The translations under genes and the position numbers were made by a program. Below are positions 9,175-18,815 of a stretch of DNA of 64,000 nucleotides, piece by piece. Each line of letters begins with the position of its first letter. Position 1 is the first letter of the stretch. Origin of the DNA: Candidatus Sodalis pierantonius str. SOPE. GTDB lineage: Bacteria > Pseudomonadota > Gammaproteobacteria > Enterobacterales > Enterobacteriaceae. The stretch is from NCBI RefSeq assembly GCF_000517405.1, contig NZ_CP006568.1, positions 2,728,001 to 2,792,000 of the forward strand, read 5' to 3'. The notes beneath the pieces are model-generated. The model made no database searches and had not been told where the DNA came from. It worked only from the letters and a program-made list of their open reading frames with translations.

Positions 9175-9990
9175 ATGCTCAATACGCTAACTGAAGAAGA
9201 GTTCTTTTTCGGGCTGTATCAGGTGGTGCATCCCTCCACGCCGGTGGCCCATTCGCAGGGCCTATGCGGCCGCCAGTGGGAATGGCGTTTGCTTGAACAG
9301 GCGCTGAGCGCACCGGGGCGCCATGCGCTGGTGTATGGCGCTGCCGGCATCGGAAAAACGTCGTTAGCCCATACGCTGGTGGCGCATCATAGGTTGCGCT
9401 GCCCGCCGGTCAAAATTAGCTGCGAACCGGGTTCAACGCTGTTAAGACTGATGAAACATGCGCTTACGCTTGGCGATAGCGGTATGAGTCGGCGCCATGA
9501 ATCGGTTTTCGGCGCTCGGTTTTCGCTGGCGGGCAGCGGCGTAAAATTTGAAAAGAAAGCTGTCGAGCAGCAGTGCGCGGCGGCCATTGAGGACAATGCG
9601 ACGGTGGTGACGGCGCTGGAGGCGTGGGGAGAACGTCTGCAATCGCCCGTATGGTTGATTATCGAGATGGCGCGTATCGAAGAGCGGCGCGGTTTTCTCA
9701 CCCTGTTCAAGCAACTGGCGGATCGGGCATGCCCGGTGAAAATGATCCTGGTCGCCCGCGGGGAGCAGCCGGAGGGGGTGTTTGGCGCCGGTGAAGCGTT
9801 TACTCGTCATCTGTTGCCCGTCAAGCTGGCATCTCTTTACGCTGGAGAACGGCTATGAATTCATTTCTCTTTGTCTGACGTCCTTCGGACTTTTTATGGT
9901 GGAACGGCTGAAATGGCGGGTGGCGCAGGCCTGCGCTGGGCATCCGCGCAAGCTGCATCAGGTGTGTGAGCGCCTGGGAGCGGGGCGGGC
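9175..9990 (+). pseudogene. P-loop (AAA-type) ATPase, decayed
   Basis: The frame starts at ATG 9175 behind GAGAGG and encodes a Walker A motif GAAGIGKTS near residue 55, in LCGRQWEWRLLEQAL...HALVYGAAGIGKTSLAHTL. A Walker B-like strand (VWLIIEMARIE) has an unusual Met after the usual acidic position. The frame shifts near 9830. Recognisable sequence resumes in another frame (WHLFTLENGYEFISLCL, then ERLKWRVAQACAGHPRKLHQ) and fades after about 9980. Being divergent from a phage-type repressor suggests a prophage, integrative-element or defence-type cassette. The specific family is not recognised. Confidence 0.65.
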
Positions 9991-10165
9991 GGCACATTAC
10001 CCCCCCTCCCCAGCAGTGCCAATACGACCTGCAGTGTGTGCGGTGCGTAGGGCCTGCGCGTACGCGGGGGCACGACGCGCCACAATCGGGGGACGCGCCC
10101 GTGGCTCGTCCAGAGGACGTTTAGGCACAGGATGCGTCCCTATGAGGCGCAGGCAACCATCCCCT

Positions 10166-13100
10166 TTAGCCGATAGTCATCAGTGTGGCATTACCGCCCG
10201 CGGCGGCGGTATTGACGCTGATTGCGCGTTCGATTAACAACCGTTCCAGCGCGATCTGGCTGTCGCCGCGTGCGTAACCTTGTACCGCTATCAACGGGCC
10301 AGGACGCGCGGCAAGCGTTTGTGCCAAACTTCGCAATTGATCGGAGTCACCATGAAACAGCACGGCATCCAGCGTGACGTTCTCCTGGCGCCAGTCCGCC
10401 AGCAGCGTGATACGCTGCTGGACAGGCTCGGGCAACGCGGCGAACAGCCGGCGGCACGACGACGACGACGCCCACAGCGCCCGGGCGCCAATGCTGGTTA
10501 CCGTCGCCAGTTGTATCAACAGGTCAGGCTCCTGGTCCGCGAGGCACAAAATGCGCTCGCGCGGCAGCAGCCGATAGATGTTTTGTTCACCGGTGGAGCC
10601 GGTAAGCAAACGCACGCTGCCGGCCTGGGATATCTCGCCCAGGCGCCGACAGGGCGCGGCAAGCGTCGGATGATGCGTTTCCAGCCAGGCGACCAGGGCA
10701 GGGTGCGCCTGCTGTAACGCTTCCCGTCGGCTGAAATCCGGTGCCTGCACCGCATCCAGCGCCTGCAGCGCGGGCAGTACCGCATCATCACGTCGCTGGG
10801 ACAGTAAGCGGTAAAGATACAGCGGGCCACCGGCCTTAGGACCGGTTCCCGACAACCCTTCGCCGCCAAACGGCTGAACGCCCACCACGGCGCCGACGAT
10901 ATTGCGATTGATGTAGCAATTGCCGACGTGCGCCCGCTCGGTCACGCGGTGGATAGTCTCATCTATACGGGTATGCAGCCCTAACGTGAGGCCGTAACCG
11001 CTGCCGTTAATTTTGTCGATGATGCTATCGAGCTCGCTGCACCGATAGCGCACCACATGCAGCACCGGCCCAAAGATCTCCTCGGTAAGCTCGTCGACGC
11101 TGTTAAGTTCTATCAGGGTTAAGGGCACGAAGGTGCCCTGGGCGCCACAGGCGGCATCGGGTGCATCGGTTTGCCAGACGGCATGGCCCCGCTCGCGCAG
11201 AGCGGCGATGTGGTTATCGATGGTCGCTTTGGCGCTGGCGTCAATAACCGGGCCGACATCTGTGGCAAGGCGTTCCGGGTTGCCCTGCGTGCATTCAGCC
11301 ATGGCGCCGCGCAGCATACGCAATGTCCGATCGGCGACATCGTCTTGAATACACAGCAACCGTAGCGCCGAACAGCGCTGGCCGGCGCTGTCGAAGGCCG
11401 AGGCCATGACGTCGGTGACAACCTGTTCCGTCAGCGCGGAAGAGTCCACCACCATGGCGTTAAGACCGCCGGTTTCGGCGATCAAGGGTATCGGTCGACC
11501 CTGCGGATCCAGCCGCTCGGCGAGGGTATTCTGCAGCAGTCTGGCCACCTGCGTCGAGCCGGTGAACATGACCCCCCGAACGCGCGGGTCCGCCACCAGC
11601 GCGGCACCGACGGTTTCCCCCTCGCCGGGCAGCAGTTGCAGCACGCCTTCAGGCACGCCGGCCTCCAGCATCAGCGCTACCGCCCTGGCGGCAATCAGCG
11701 GCGTTTGCTCCGCCGGTTTGGCCAATACCGTATTTCCCGCCGCCAGCGCGGCGGCGATTTGGCCGGTAAAAATCGCCAGCGGGAAATTCCAGGGGCTGAT
11801 ACACACCACCGGCCCGAGCGGACGGTAGCTGTCGTTATCAAAATCCCGCGCTATTTGACAGGCGTAGTAGCGTAGGAAATCCACCGCCTCGCGCACCTCA
11901 GCCACGGCATTGCTAAAACTCTTGCCCGCCTCACGCACCAGCAGGCCGATGAGCGGCTGCATCTCCGCTTCCAGACGGTTAGCGGCCTCTTGCAGCACCG
12001 CGGCGCGTTCGGCGGGCGGGGTGGCGGACCAGAGCGCACCGTGATGAGCGGCGGCGGCCAGCGCCTGCGTCACCTCTTCACGCATGGCGGATCGGCATTC
12101 ACCCACGACATCCCGACTGTCCGCCGGATTACGCACCGGATGCAGCGGCCCGTCGCTCGTCTCTCCGACGATGACCGGAGCGGCCCGCCAGGTTTGGTGT
12201 TCACTATTAAGCAACGCGGCCGATAGGGACGCCAGACGGTGCTCATTGGCCAGATCCAGGCCGGCGGCATTGCGCCGCTGCGGGCCATATAGATCGCGCG
12301 GTAAAGGGATCTTCGGATGGGGCAGGCCCGCACGTCCTTCTCGCGCCGCGAGCGCGGTCACCTCCTGCACCGGATCGGCGATGAGCTGCTCCAGCGGCAC
12401 GGTGGTATCGGCGATGCGATTGACAAACGAGGTATTGGCGCCATTTTCCAGCAAACGCCGCACCAGATAGGCCAGCAGCGTTTCATGCGTGCCGACGGGG
12501 GCGTATATCCGGCAGGGTCGGTTGAGTTTGCCATCGGCGATTTTGCCCACCACCTGCTCATAAAGCGGCTCGCCCATGCCGTGCAGACATTGAAACTCGT
12601 ACTGGCCCGGGTAGTAATTTTGGCCGGCGAAATGGTAAATCGCCGCCAGGGTGTGGGCATTGTGGGTGGCGAACTGCGGATAAATATAGTGGGGCACGGA
12701 GAGCAATTTGCGCGCACAGGCAAGATAGGAAAGGTCGGTATAAACCTTGCGGGTAAATACCGGATAATCCTCTAACCCTTCTATTTGCGCGCGTTTAATT
12801 TCACTGTCCCAATAAGCGCCTTTTACCAACCTTATCATCAGGCGGCGCTGGCTGCGCTTGGCGAGATCAATCAGCTCATCGATCACTTGCGGGCAGCGTT
12901 TCTGGTAAGCCTGAATGACGAAGCCGATGCCGTTCCAGCCCGCCAGCTCTGGTTCAAAGCAAAGTTTGGTCAGTAAATCGAGGGAAATCTCCAGCCGGTC
13001 GGCTTCCTCGGCGTCGATATTCAGGCCGATATCGTATTGCCGCGCCAGCAGGGTAAGGCGCAACAGCCGCGGATAAAGCTCCGTCATCACACGTTCATAT

Positions 13101-14113
13101 TGGGCTCGACAGTAGCGCGGATGCAGCGCGGAAAGCTTGATGGAAATCCCCGGTCCCTCGTAAATACCGCAGCCGCTGGAGGCCTTGCCGATGGCGTGGA
13201 TCGCCTGCTGGTAGGAAAGCAGGTAGGCCTGGGCGTCTTCCTCCGTCAGTGCGGCTTCCCCCAACATGTCGTAGGAGTAGCGGAACCCCTGTTGTTCCAG
13301 GCGGTGCGCATTGGCCAGCGCCTCGCCGATGTGTTCGCCGGTCACGAACTGTTCGCCCATGAGCCGCATGGCCATATCGACGCCCTTGCGGATGAGGGGC
13401 TCGCCGCTTTTGCCGATGATGCGATTGAGGGAGCGCGACAGGCTGGCTTCATTGTGGGTCGCGACCAACTTGCCGGTAAACAACAGCCCCCAGGTCGCGG
13501 CATTGACGAACAGCGACTGGCTGCGGCCCAGATGGGTTTGCCAGTTGCCGTTGCTGATTTTGTCCCGAATCAAGGCATCGCGTGTGGCTTTATCCGGGAT
13601 TCGCAACAGCGCCTCGGCCAGGCACATTAGCGCGACGCCCTCCTGGGAGGAGAGGGAAAACTCCTGCAACAGATCCTGGACCATTCCCGCGCGGCCGCCG
13701 CGGCGCTTTTGATGGCGCAACTGATGGGCCAGTTTGCCCGCCAGCGTCTGAATGGATTCCGCCATCGGCGCCGGGTGCCGCGCCTGCTCTAAGAGCCAGG
13801 GCACCGCCTCGGTTTCCGGTCGGCGGCAGGCGGCGGTGACGGCGGCCCGCGTTATCGACTGCGGCAGGATCTGCTCTGCCAGGTCGATAAACGGCTGGCG
13901 CGGCTCTTCGGTGTCTTTTGCCGCATCGTCCGCTTCCGCCTGCGCAGCCGGAAGCGGCAGGGCAAAGGTTGCACCTTGTTCCAACGCATCAAGGTAATGG
14001 AAAATGGCTTGCTTAATCAGCCAGTGTGGCGTGCGATCAAGTTGGCGCGCCGCCTGTTTGATGCGTTCACGCGCCACATCGTCCAATTTCACGCCCATTG
14101 TGGTTGTACCCAT
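10166..14113 (-). CDS. putA: Trifunctional proline dehydrogenase / P5C dehydrogenase / regulator PutA
   Basis: Oxidises proline to glutamate in two FAD- and NAD+-dependent steps and represses put genes when proline is absent. The product is 1315 residues, near the E. coli length of 1320. The N-terminus (GTTTMGVKLDDVARERI, PHWLIKQAIFHYLDAL) is the ribbon-helix-helix DNA-binding domain. The PRODH barrel follows (about 260-560, e.g. GISIKLSALHPRY, RLVKGAYWDSEI). Then comes the P5C dehydrogenase with IAETGGLNAM and catalytic Cys in SAGQRCSALRL. I chose ATG 14113, with GGGAAGAG just upstream, over ATG 14146. The frame is intact, notable among so many pseudogenes. The usual divergent putP neighbour is absent. 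Confidence 0.96.
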   Translation of the reverse strand: MGTTTMGVKLDDVARERIKQAARQLDRTPHWLIKQAIFHYLDALEQGATFALPLPAAQAEADDAAKDTEEPRQPFIDLAEQILPQSITRAAVTAACRRPETEAVPWLLEQARHPAPMAESIQTLAGKLAHQLRHQKRRGGRAGMVQDLLQEFSLSSQEGVALMCLAEALLRIPDKATRDALIRDKISNGNWQTHLGRSQSLFVNAATWGLLFTGKLVATHNEASLSRSLNRIIGKSGEPLIRKGVDMAMRLMGEQFVTGEHIGEALANAHRLEQQGFRYSYDMLGEAALTEEDAQAYLLSYQQAIHAIGKASSGCGIYEGPGISIKLSALHPRYCRAQYERVMTELYPRLLRLTLLARQYDIGLNIDAEEADRLEISLDLLTKLCFEPELAGWNGIGFVIQAYQKRCPQVIDELIDLAKRSQRRLMIRLVKGAYWDSEIKRAQIEGLEDYPVFTRKVYTDLSYLACARKLLSVPHYIYPQFATHNAHTLAAIYHFAGQNYYPGQYEFQCLHGMGEPLYEQVVGKIADGKLNRPCRIYAPVGTHETLLAYLVRRLLENGANTSFVNRIADTTVPLEQLIADPVQEVTALAAREGRAGLPHPKIPLPRDLYGPQRRNAAGLDLANEHRLASLSAALLNSEHQTWRAAPVIVGETSDGPLHPVRNPADSRDVVGECRSAMREEVTQALAAAAHHGALWSATPPAERAAVLQEAANRLEAEMQPLIGLLVREAGKSFSNAVAEVREAVDFLRYYACQIARDFDNDSYRPLGPVVCISPWNFPLAIFTGQIAAALAAGNTVLAKPAEQTPLIAARAVALMLEAGVPEGVLQLLPGEGETVGAALVADPRVRGVMFTGSTQVARLLQNTLAERLDPQGRPIPLIAETGGLNAMVVDSSALTEQVVTDVMASAFDSAGQRCSALRLLCIQDDVADRTLRMLRGAMAECTQGNPERLATDVGPVIDASAKATIDNHIAALRERGHAVWQTDAPDAACGAQGTFVPLTLIELNSVDELTEEIFGPVLHVVRYRCSELDSIIDKINGSGYGLTLGLHTRIDETIHRVTERAHVGNCYINRNIVGAVVGVQPFGGEGLSGTGPKAGGPLYLYRLLSQRRDDAVLPALQALDAVQAPDFSRREALQQAHPALVAWLETHHPTLAAPCRRLGEISQAGSVRLLTGSTGEQNIYRLLPRERILCLADQEPDLLIQLATVTSIGARALWASSSSCRRLFAALPEPVQQRITLLADWRQENVTLDAVLFHGDSDQLRSLAQTLAARPGPLIAVQGYARGDSQIALERLLIERAISVNTAAAGGNATLMTIG

Positions 14114-14158
14114 ACTCTTCCCGTTCCGCCTGTCAAATGTGTCCATACTATCGCTAAT

Positions 14159-14176
14159 GTTGCAACTTAGTGCAAC
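14159..14176. promoter_or_regulatory. PutA operator sites upstream of putA
   Basis: GTTGCAAC (14159-14166) and TGCAAC (14171-14176) contain the GTTGCA/TGCAAC motif recognised by the PutA ribbon-helix-helix domain. They lie 46-63 bp upstream of the putA start. The motif assignment comes from known E. coli PutA operators. Confidence 0.65.
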
Positions 14177-14359
14177 CCTGTAAACGGAGGATTACTCGAT
14201 GGTTAACGGCCGTTTTGCGCTTGTGATCACGCCTTGTGGCGGGAACGACAGCCGAGCTTTACTAGATGCATTAGTGGCCTTAATCGGTAGCGCGGTGGGT
14301 TCCAACGGGGGCGCCGCCAATAATGACGCGCGGTTAACGGCAACTTAAATGAAAAAAAA

Positions 14360-14365
14360 GTTGCA
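14360..14365 (+). promoter_or_regulatory. Further PutA-type half-site
   Basis: GTTGCA occurs again about 195 bp upstream of the first sites. In E. coli several such sites span the putA-putP control region. Here no putP follows, so this may be the surviving far side of the old divergent promoter. Confidence 0.4.
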
Positions 14366-14773
14366 TTGGGACGGCAATCTGTAGCAATGTCATTATACTG
14401 AAGGTAACAAGCGGCGTTTCTACTGTGTCGTTGTCACGGTTACAATGGGGATCGCTAATGACAGTGTCCTGCTACGGGCTGAATACTGAACATCATTCCT
14501 TATCAATTACCCCCCGATGCATCGGTGGATACCGCTTCGAGACCCCTTTTCCCCCTTATTTCCCTTTCGTCATCTCGTTAGGATACCGGATCTGTTCCCT
14601 TTTACCCCCGGTGAAAGACCCACAGCGCCGTGCGTTTACCAGCGGTCGCGCAGACCCATCACCTTCTCCATTGGCTCTCTATAGCTTGAAGGAAGCCGCA
14701 ACCTCATCTGTATGTGAAGCGTAATCACATGGCCTGGTCCATGTGGAGAGTGAACAAACTGTAAGGTGCCACT
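14366..14773. other. Non-coding stretch between put operators and phoH
   Basis: About 400 bp without a supportable gene. A 99-codon open frame at 14425-14724 looks accidental (no family resemblance, no ribosome-binding site). The last 60 bp precede phoH and hold AAGGTGCC before its ATG. I see no convincing Pho box and no putP remnant. Confidence 0.5.
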
Positions 14774-15584
14774 ATGGGAAGACAAAAAGCAGTGATCAAA
14801 GCTCGTCGTGAAGCAAAACGAGTCATTCGTCGTGAGTCACGCAACCACAAAATGCGTGAAGAGGACTCGGTCACTTCTCTTGTTCATATGAGCGGGATTG
14901 AATCAATCGGCATGGCGCGCGACAGCCGCGATACATCGGCGATAGAAGCGCGTAACGAGGTTCAGGAGCAGTACCTGACGGCCATTGAAACCAGACAGTT
15001 GATCTTTGCCACCGGTGAAGCCGGGTGCGGTAAAACTTTCCTAAGCGCCGCCAAGGCGGCGGTAGCGTTAATTCATAAAGAGGTTGAGCGGATAATCGTT
15101 ACCCGGCCCGTGTTGCAGGCGGACGAGGATCTGGGGTTTCTTCCCGGCGATATCGCCGAGAAATTCGCTCCGTATTTCCGTCCGGTCTATGACATTTTGC
15201 TGCGGCGCCTAGGGTTGTCCTTTATGCAGTATTGTCTGCGTCATGCAGTATTGTCTGCGTCCGGAAATCGGCAAGGTGGAAATCGCGCCCTTTGCCTACA
15301 TGCGCGGCCGAACGTTTGAAAATGCGGTAGTCATTTTGGACGAAGCGCAGAATGTGACGGTCAATCAGATGAAGATGTTCCTGACCCGGTTGGGCGAGAA
15401 TGTCACGGTCACCGTTAACGGCGACGTGACGCAATGCGATTTGCCGCGCGGGGTAAAATCCGGGCTGGCGGACGCGCTGGAACGGTTCCAGGAGGATGAT
15501 GACATGATCGCTATCATTCGTTTCAGCCAGCAGGACTGCGTGCGGTCAGCGCTGTGTCAGCGTACCCTGAGCGCTTACGGCTAA
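14774..15584 (+). pseudogene. phoH: PhoH-family ATPase, frameshifted by a 19-bp tandem duplication
   Basis: The product resembles E. coli PhoH almost end to end: GRQKAVIKARREAKRV at the N-terminus, Walker A ATGEAGCGKT, VVILDEAQN (Walker B region) and QDCVRSALCQRTLSAYG at the C-terminus. PhoH is a P-loop protein of uncertain role, induced by phosphate starvation in E. coli. The first frame ends at 15319 because the 19 bp at 15224-15242 are repeated exactly at 15243-15261. Removing one copy restores a single frame to the stop at 15584. This is a recent, single-event inactivation. An intrinsic terminator follows 20 bp later. Confidence 0.95.
15224..15261 (+). repeat. 19-bp exact tandem duplication inside phoH
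   Basis: The unit ATGCAGTATTGTCTGCGTC occurs twice in tandem with no mismatch. Nineteen is not a multiple of three, so it shifts the phoH frame. Both copies being identical points to a recent event, or to an assembly artefact that raw reads could settle. Confidence 0.95.
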
Positions 15585-15603
15585 CGGTGATTTAAAGCGA
15601 AAA

Positions 15604-15634
15604 AAAGCCCGGGTTTGCACCCGGGCTTTCTTAT
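15604..15634 (+). terminator. Rho-independent terminator after phoH
   Basis: AAAGCCCGGGT and ACCCGGGCTTT form an 11-bp stem with a TTGC loop, followed by CTTATT. An A-run on the other side makes it usable in both directions, including for the tRNA-Ser gene on the minus strand. Confidence 0.85.
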
Positions 15635-15642
15635 TGTCATTC

Positions 15643-15732
15643 TGGCGGTGAGGGAGGGATTCGAACCCTCGATACACTTTCGCGTATACACACTTTCCAG
15701 GCGTGCTCCTTCAGCCACTCGGACACCTCACC
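15643..15732 (-). tRNA. tRNA-Ser (anticodon GGA)
   Basis: The minus strand reads GGTGAGGTGTCCGAGTGG at the 5' end, anticodon-arm CCTGGAAAGT with anticodon GGA, a long variable arm typical of serine tRNAs, T-arm GGTTCGAATCC and encoded CCA. It corresponds to E. coli serX/serW, and serX lies near phoH in E. coli too. The 90-nt cloverleaf pairs cleanly (GGTGAGG with CCTCACC). Confidence 0.97.
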
Positions 15733-15762
15733 ACGCGTTAACCGCTGGGTCAACGGGGCGCT

Positions 15763-15791
15763 ACTATAGGGATTCGCCCGTTTACGGTCAA
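15763..15791 (-). promoter_or_regulatory. Sigma-70 promoter of tRNA-Ser
   Basis: On the minus strand, TTGACC (15791-15786), a 17-bp spacer and TATAGT (15768-15763) lie about 30 bp upstream of the tRNA. The GC-rich stretch after the -10 box (AGCGCCCC) is the discriminator expected for stringently controlled stable-RNA promoters. Confidence 0.75.
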
Positions 15792-16147
15792 GTATAATTT
15801 TGGCCACAAATACTGATTGCTCACGGCGTGAGCGCTTATTCGATTTATCATTGATGGCTATTGCCGCGCCCGCGATGGCTGCGCGATCCCGTTGGCAAAT
15901 TGCCGGCCATTACACCATAAGGACTGCATCGTAATCTAGCAAAACGGGCAAAAGGCATTACTGCTTGCCGAGGCAGGGCAGGGGAGTAAATCAACATTGA
16001 ACCGCTTCAAGCTGCATGCTTGTTAAAAGAGGAAACCGCACTTACGCTTTGAATAAATAGGCGAGTGATGCGGTTCCCGGTTGAACACGCCCGGAATAAG
16101 CGGCGAAGGCATGATTGCGGCGTTTCACCGGCTGTTGGGCTGGCCTG
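15792..16147. other. No gene recognised
   Basis: About 355 bp between the tRNA promoter and the end of the TupA-like remnant. I see no coding frame with family features, no clear promoter and no strong hairpin. Confidence 0.4.
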
Positions 16148-16174
16148 TTAATCAATGAAGAAACTGCTCCACTT

Positions 16175-17488
16175 AAGCCTGTTTAGAAATTTGTGTATTT
16201 GCCTGATTTTGATATGTTCAATCCAACATCAAAAACAGGTTAATTTATGGACGAAAAACAGTTGCAGGCTCTGGCTAACGAACTGGCCAAAAATCTCAAA
16301 ACCCCTGAAGATCTCAGTCACTTCGATCGGCTGCTGAAAAAAATCAGCGTCGAAGCAGCTCTCAATGCCGAAATGACCCATCACCTCGGCTACGATAAAA
16401 ATCAGCCTAAACCGGGGACCAACGCCCGCAACGGCTATTCCACAAAAACCGTTACCACTGGCGATGGCCCGCTGGCGCTGCGTACTCCTCGCGATCGTGA
16501 CGGTTCCTTTGAACCGCAACTGGTGAAGAAGAACCAGACCCGGATTACCGGGATGGATAACCAGATTTTATCGTTGTACGCCAAAGGGATGACCACCCGC
16601 GAGATCGCCGCCGCGTTCAAAGAGCTGTATGACGCCGATGTCTCGCCGGCGCTGGTCTCAAAGGTCACCGATGAGGTCATGGAGCAGGTTGTCGAATGGC
16701 AAAACCGGCCTCTGGATGCAGTCTATCCCATTGTTTATCTTGACTGTATCGTTCTAAAAGTCCGGCAGGACAGCCGCATCATCAACAAATCTGTGTTCCT
16801 GGCGCTGGGCATCAACATCGAAGGCCAGAAAGAGTTGCTAGGTATGTGCTGGCCGAAAATGAAGGCGCAAAGTTCTGGCTGAACGTGCTGACAGAGCTGA
16901 AAAACCGCGGCCTGAACGATATCCTTATCGCCTGCGTAGACGGGCTGAAAGGTTTCCCTGACGCTATTAACGCGGTGTATCCGGAGGCGCGGCTCCAGCT
17001 GTGTATCGTGCATATGGTGCGCAACAGCCTGCGGTTCGTCTCCTGGAAGGACTACAAGGCCGTCACCCGCGACCTGAAAGCTATTTATCAGGCCCCTACG
17101 GAAGAAGCCGGCTTGCAGGCGCTGGAAGCGTTCTCCAGTGCCTGGGACATCCGCTACCCGCAAATAAATCGAAGCTGGCAGGCAAACTGGGCCAATCTGG
17201 CCACGTTCTTTGCCTACCCAACGGACATCCGCAAGGTGATCTACACGACCAACGCCATCGAGTCGTTAAACAGCGTGATCCGGCATGCCATCAAAAAGCG
17301 CAAGGTGTTCCCGACCGACGACGCAGTGAAAAAGGTGGTGTGGCTGGCGATACAGGCGGCCTCACAGAAATGGACAATGCCTTTGAGGGACTGGCGCATG
17401 GCAATGAGCCGCTTTATTATCGAGTTCGGTGACCGCCTGGACGGTCACTTCTGAGAAAAGGCATTTACACAGAATCCGGTACGGGCTC
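16175..17488 (+). mobile_element. IS256 family element, copy 2 (older, degenerate ends)
   Basis: A 1314-bp element, one base shorter than the other copies. The left end is AAGCCTG instead of GAGCCTG. The right end matches 9 of its last 13 bases. The flanks CTCCACTT (16167-16174) and CCCCACTT (17489-17496) are a target duplication matching at 7 of 8 positions. Decayed ends, a decayed duplication and a frameshift all suggest an older insertion than the two copies bounding the inversion. Confidence 0.85.
16247..17454 (+). pseudogene. IS256 transposase, frameshifted
   Basis: Same protein as at 6157 and 55579, but one G is missing near 16845 (GGTATGTGCTGG where the intact copies have GGTATGTGGCTGG). 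This splits the frame after GQKELLGM. The downstream frame is otherwise complete. Confidence 0.93.
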
Positions 17489-17759
17489 CCCCACTTATGC
17501 TGTATTTCCTCTGGATAGATACGGCACAGCCCTCCGCCGGGGGTCAAAGGTCAATTCACCGAAGTAGATTTTGTCGTTGGCCTCATAAAAGTCGATGCGC
17601 AAATATGAGAAATCTTTGGCTATCCGCTTGGCAAGCGAGGTCATGAGGGAAAGATGTTTCGGCTTCGCCATCGGTACCGGGCTATTTTGTAATCCCATAC
17701 GAATATCGGTGCGCTGCCAGTTTTCGTCGAAAACGTCCCGGCGATGAGCGCCGAAACGA

Positions 17760-18815
17760 CGCTTTGTTGAATAAATCCGAAATTTGTGACGACTTCCTCC
17801 CTATCAGGGCGATTGTTACATGATGCGGACGCTGTTTGGCATTCCTAACAGCGTGATCCGGTTAAGCGCTTTGACCATTGCCATAGCCTCACCTACCTAC
17901 GAGTCATAGTCATGCAGACTCAGATGACCACCCAGAAGTGTTTTAAACCGGAACATGGCCGTTTCAGCCAGTGAACGCCGGTGATAACCTACTTTCTTTT
18001 TCCAGGTATCGTTATTGCCGCTCAGATGCTGATTTGCCACCGCATGGTTACGCTCATGGTATCGAGCTGGCCAATATTGCGCACCACTTCGCGGTTGGGA
18101 TAAGCGGCTTTATTTTTTTCCTCAGCAGAGCATCATGACAGTAACGCGTATCGTAAGCACTGTCAGCCGACGCTTCCTTGATTTTCCGGTGGGTTTGGTT
18201 AATCAGCCCGGGCAGCGCCTGCGCATCTATCGTACCGCTTAGCGATAAATCGGCACAGATAATTTCATGTGTCGCGCTATCTACTGCCAGATGAAGCTTG
18301 CGCCATACTCTGCGCCTCTCAGCCCCATGCTGCCTGACTTTCCATTCGCCTTCTCCGAAGATTTTCAGGCCGGTGCCATCGATGACCAGGTGTGAGATTT
18401 CGCCGCGGGTTGGCGTTTTTATGCTGATGTCGACGGTTTTTGCTCGCCGGCTGACCAGAGAGTAATCTGGGCAGCGCAGCGACAGCCCCATCAGTTTAAA
18501 AATCGCGTCAGCGAAACCCTGTAACGCCCGGAGCGAAAGGTTAAACACGCGCTTTATCATCAGAACCGTGGTAATGGCAATATCGGTGTAGTGAAGCGGC
18601 CGGTCACGATGTTCAGGTGGTGTACTCTCAGTCCATGCAGCAATGGCTGACTCATCAAGCCATACTGTCAGGTCCCCCCGCTGCCTGAGCGCATTGTTGT
18701 ATGCGGGCCAGTTGGTGATTTTAAACTTTTGCTTTGCCATGGGGACCTGATGTTGAAACGAATGTAGTGATCAGAGCCGCCAGTCACCTAAAAGTTCGAT
18801 TTATTCAACAAAGCC
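17760..18815 (-). mobile_element. IS5 family (IS903 group) element, copy 2
   Basis: Minus-strand copy, 1056 bp including one inserted base. It abuts a second copy in the same orientation, sharing one base at the joint (18815). The left flank CCGAAACGA is not found on the far side of the pair, so the tandem arose with a rearrangement. Confidence 0.9.
17816..18740 (-). pseudogene. IS5 transposase, frameshifted
   Basis: Identical in layout to the intact 307-residue copies until KKIKPLIP. There an extra T near 18095 (CGCGGTTGGG versus CGCGGTGGG) shifts the frame and removes the YHRRSLAETAMF signature. Confidence 0.93.

Larger units (their letters stand above)
16148..17759 (-). pseudogene. TupA-like ATP-grasp protein, C-terminal remnant interrupted by IS256
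   Basis: The minus strand from 17759 encodes SLAKRIAKDFSYLRIDFYEA and NDKIYFGELTF, the hallmark of TupA-like ATP-grasp proteins found in surface-polysaccharide clusters. After a frameshift near 17540 it continues as GGGLCRIYPEEIQHKW. Bridging the IS256 copy (16175-17488) and one 8-bp target copy gives SSFFID and a stop at 16148-16150. The 5' part is cut off by an IS5 copy at 17760. The enzyme presumably modified a cell-wall or capsular polymer, but its substrate cannot be told from the sequence. Confidence 0.7.

Noticed and set aside
14177..14359. putP remnant opposite putA
   Set aside because: No stretch resembling the PutP N-terminus or its membrane segments in any frame.
14378..14400. Pho box upstream of phoH
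   Set aside because: Only one partial TGTCAT-type half-site with poor spacing; not enough to call.
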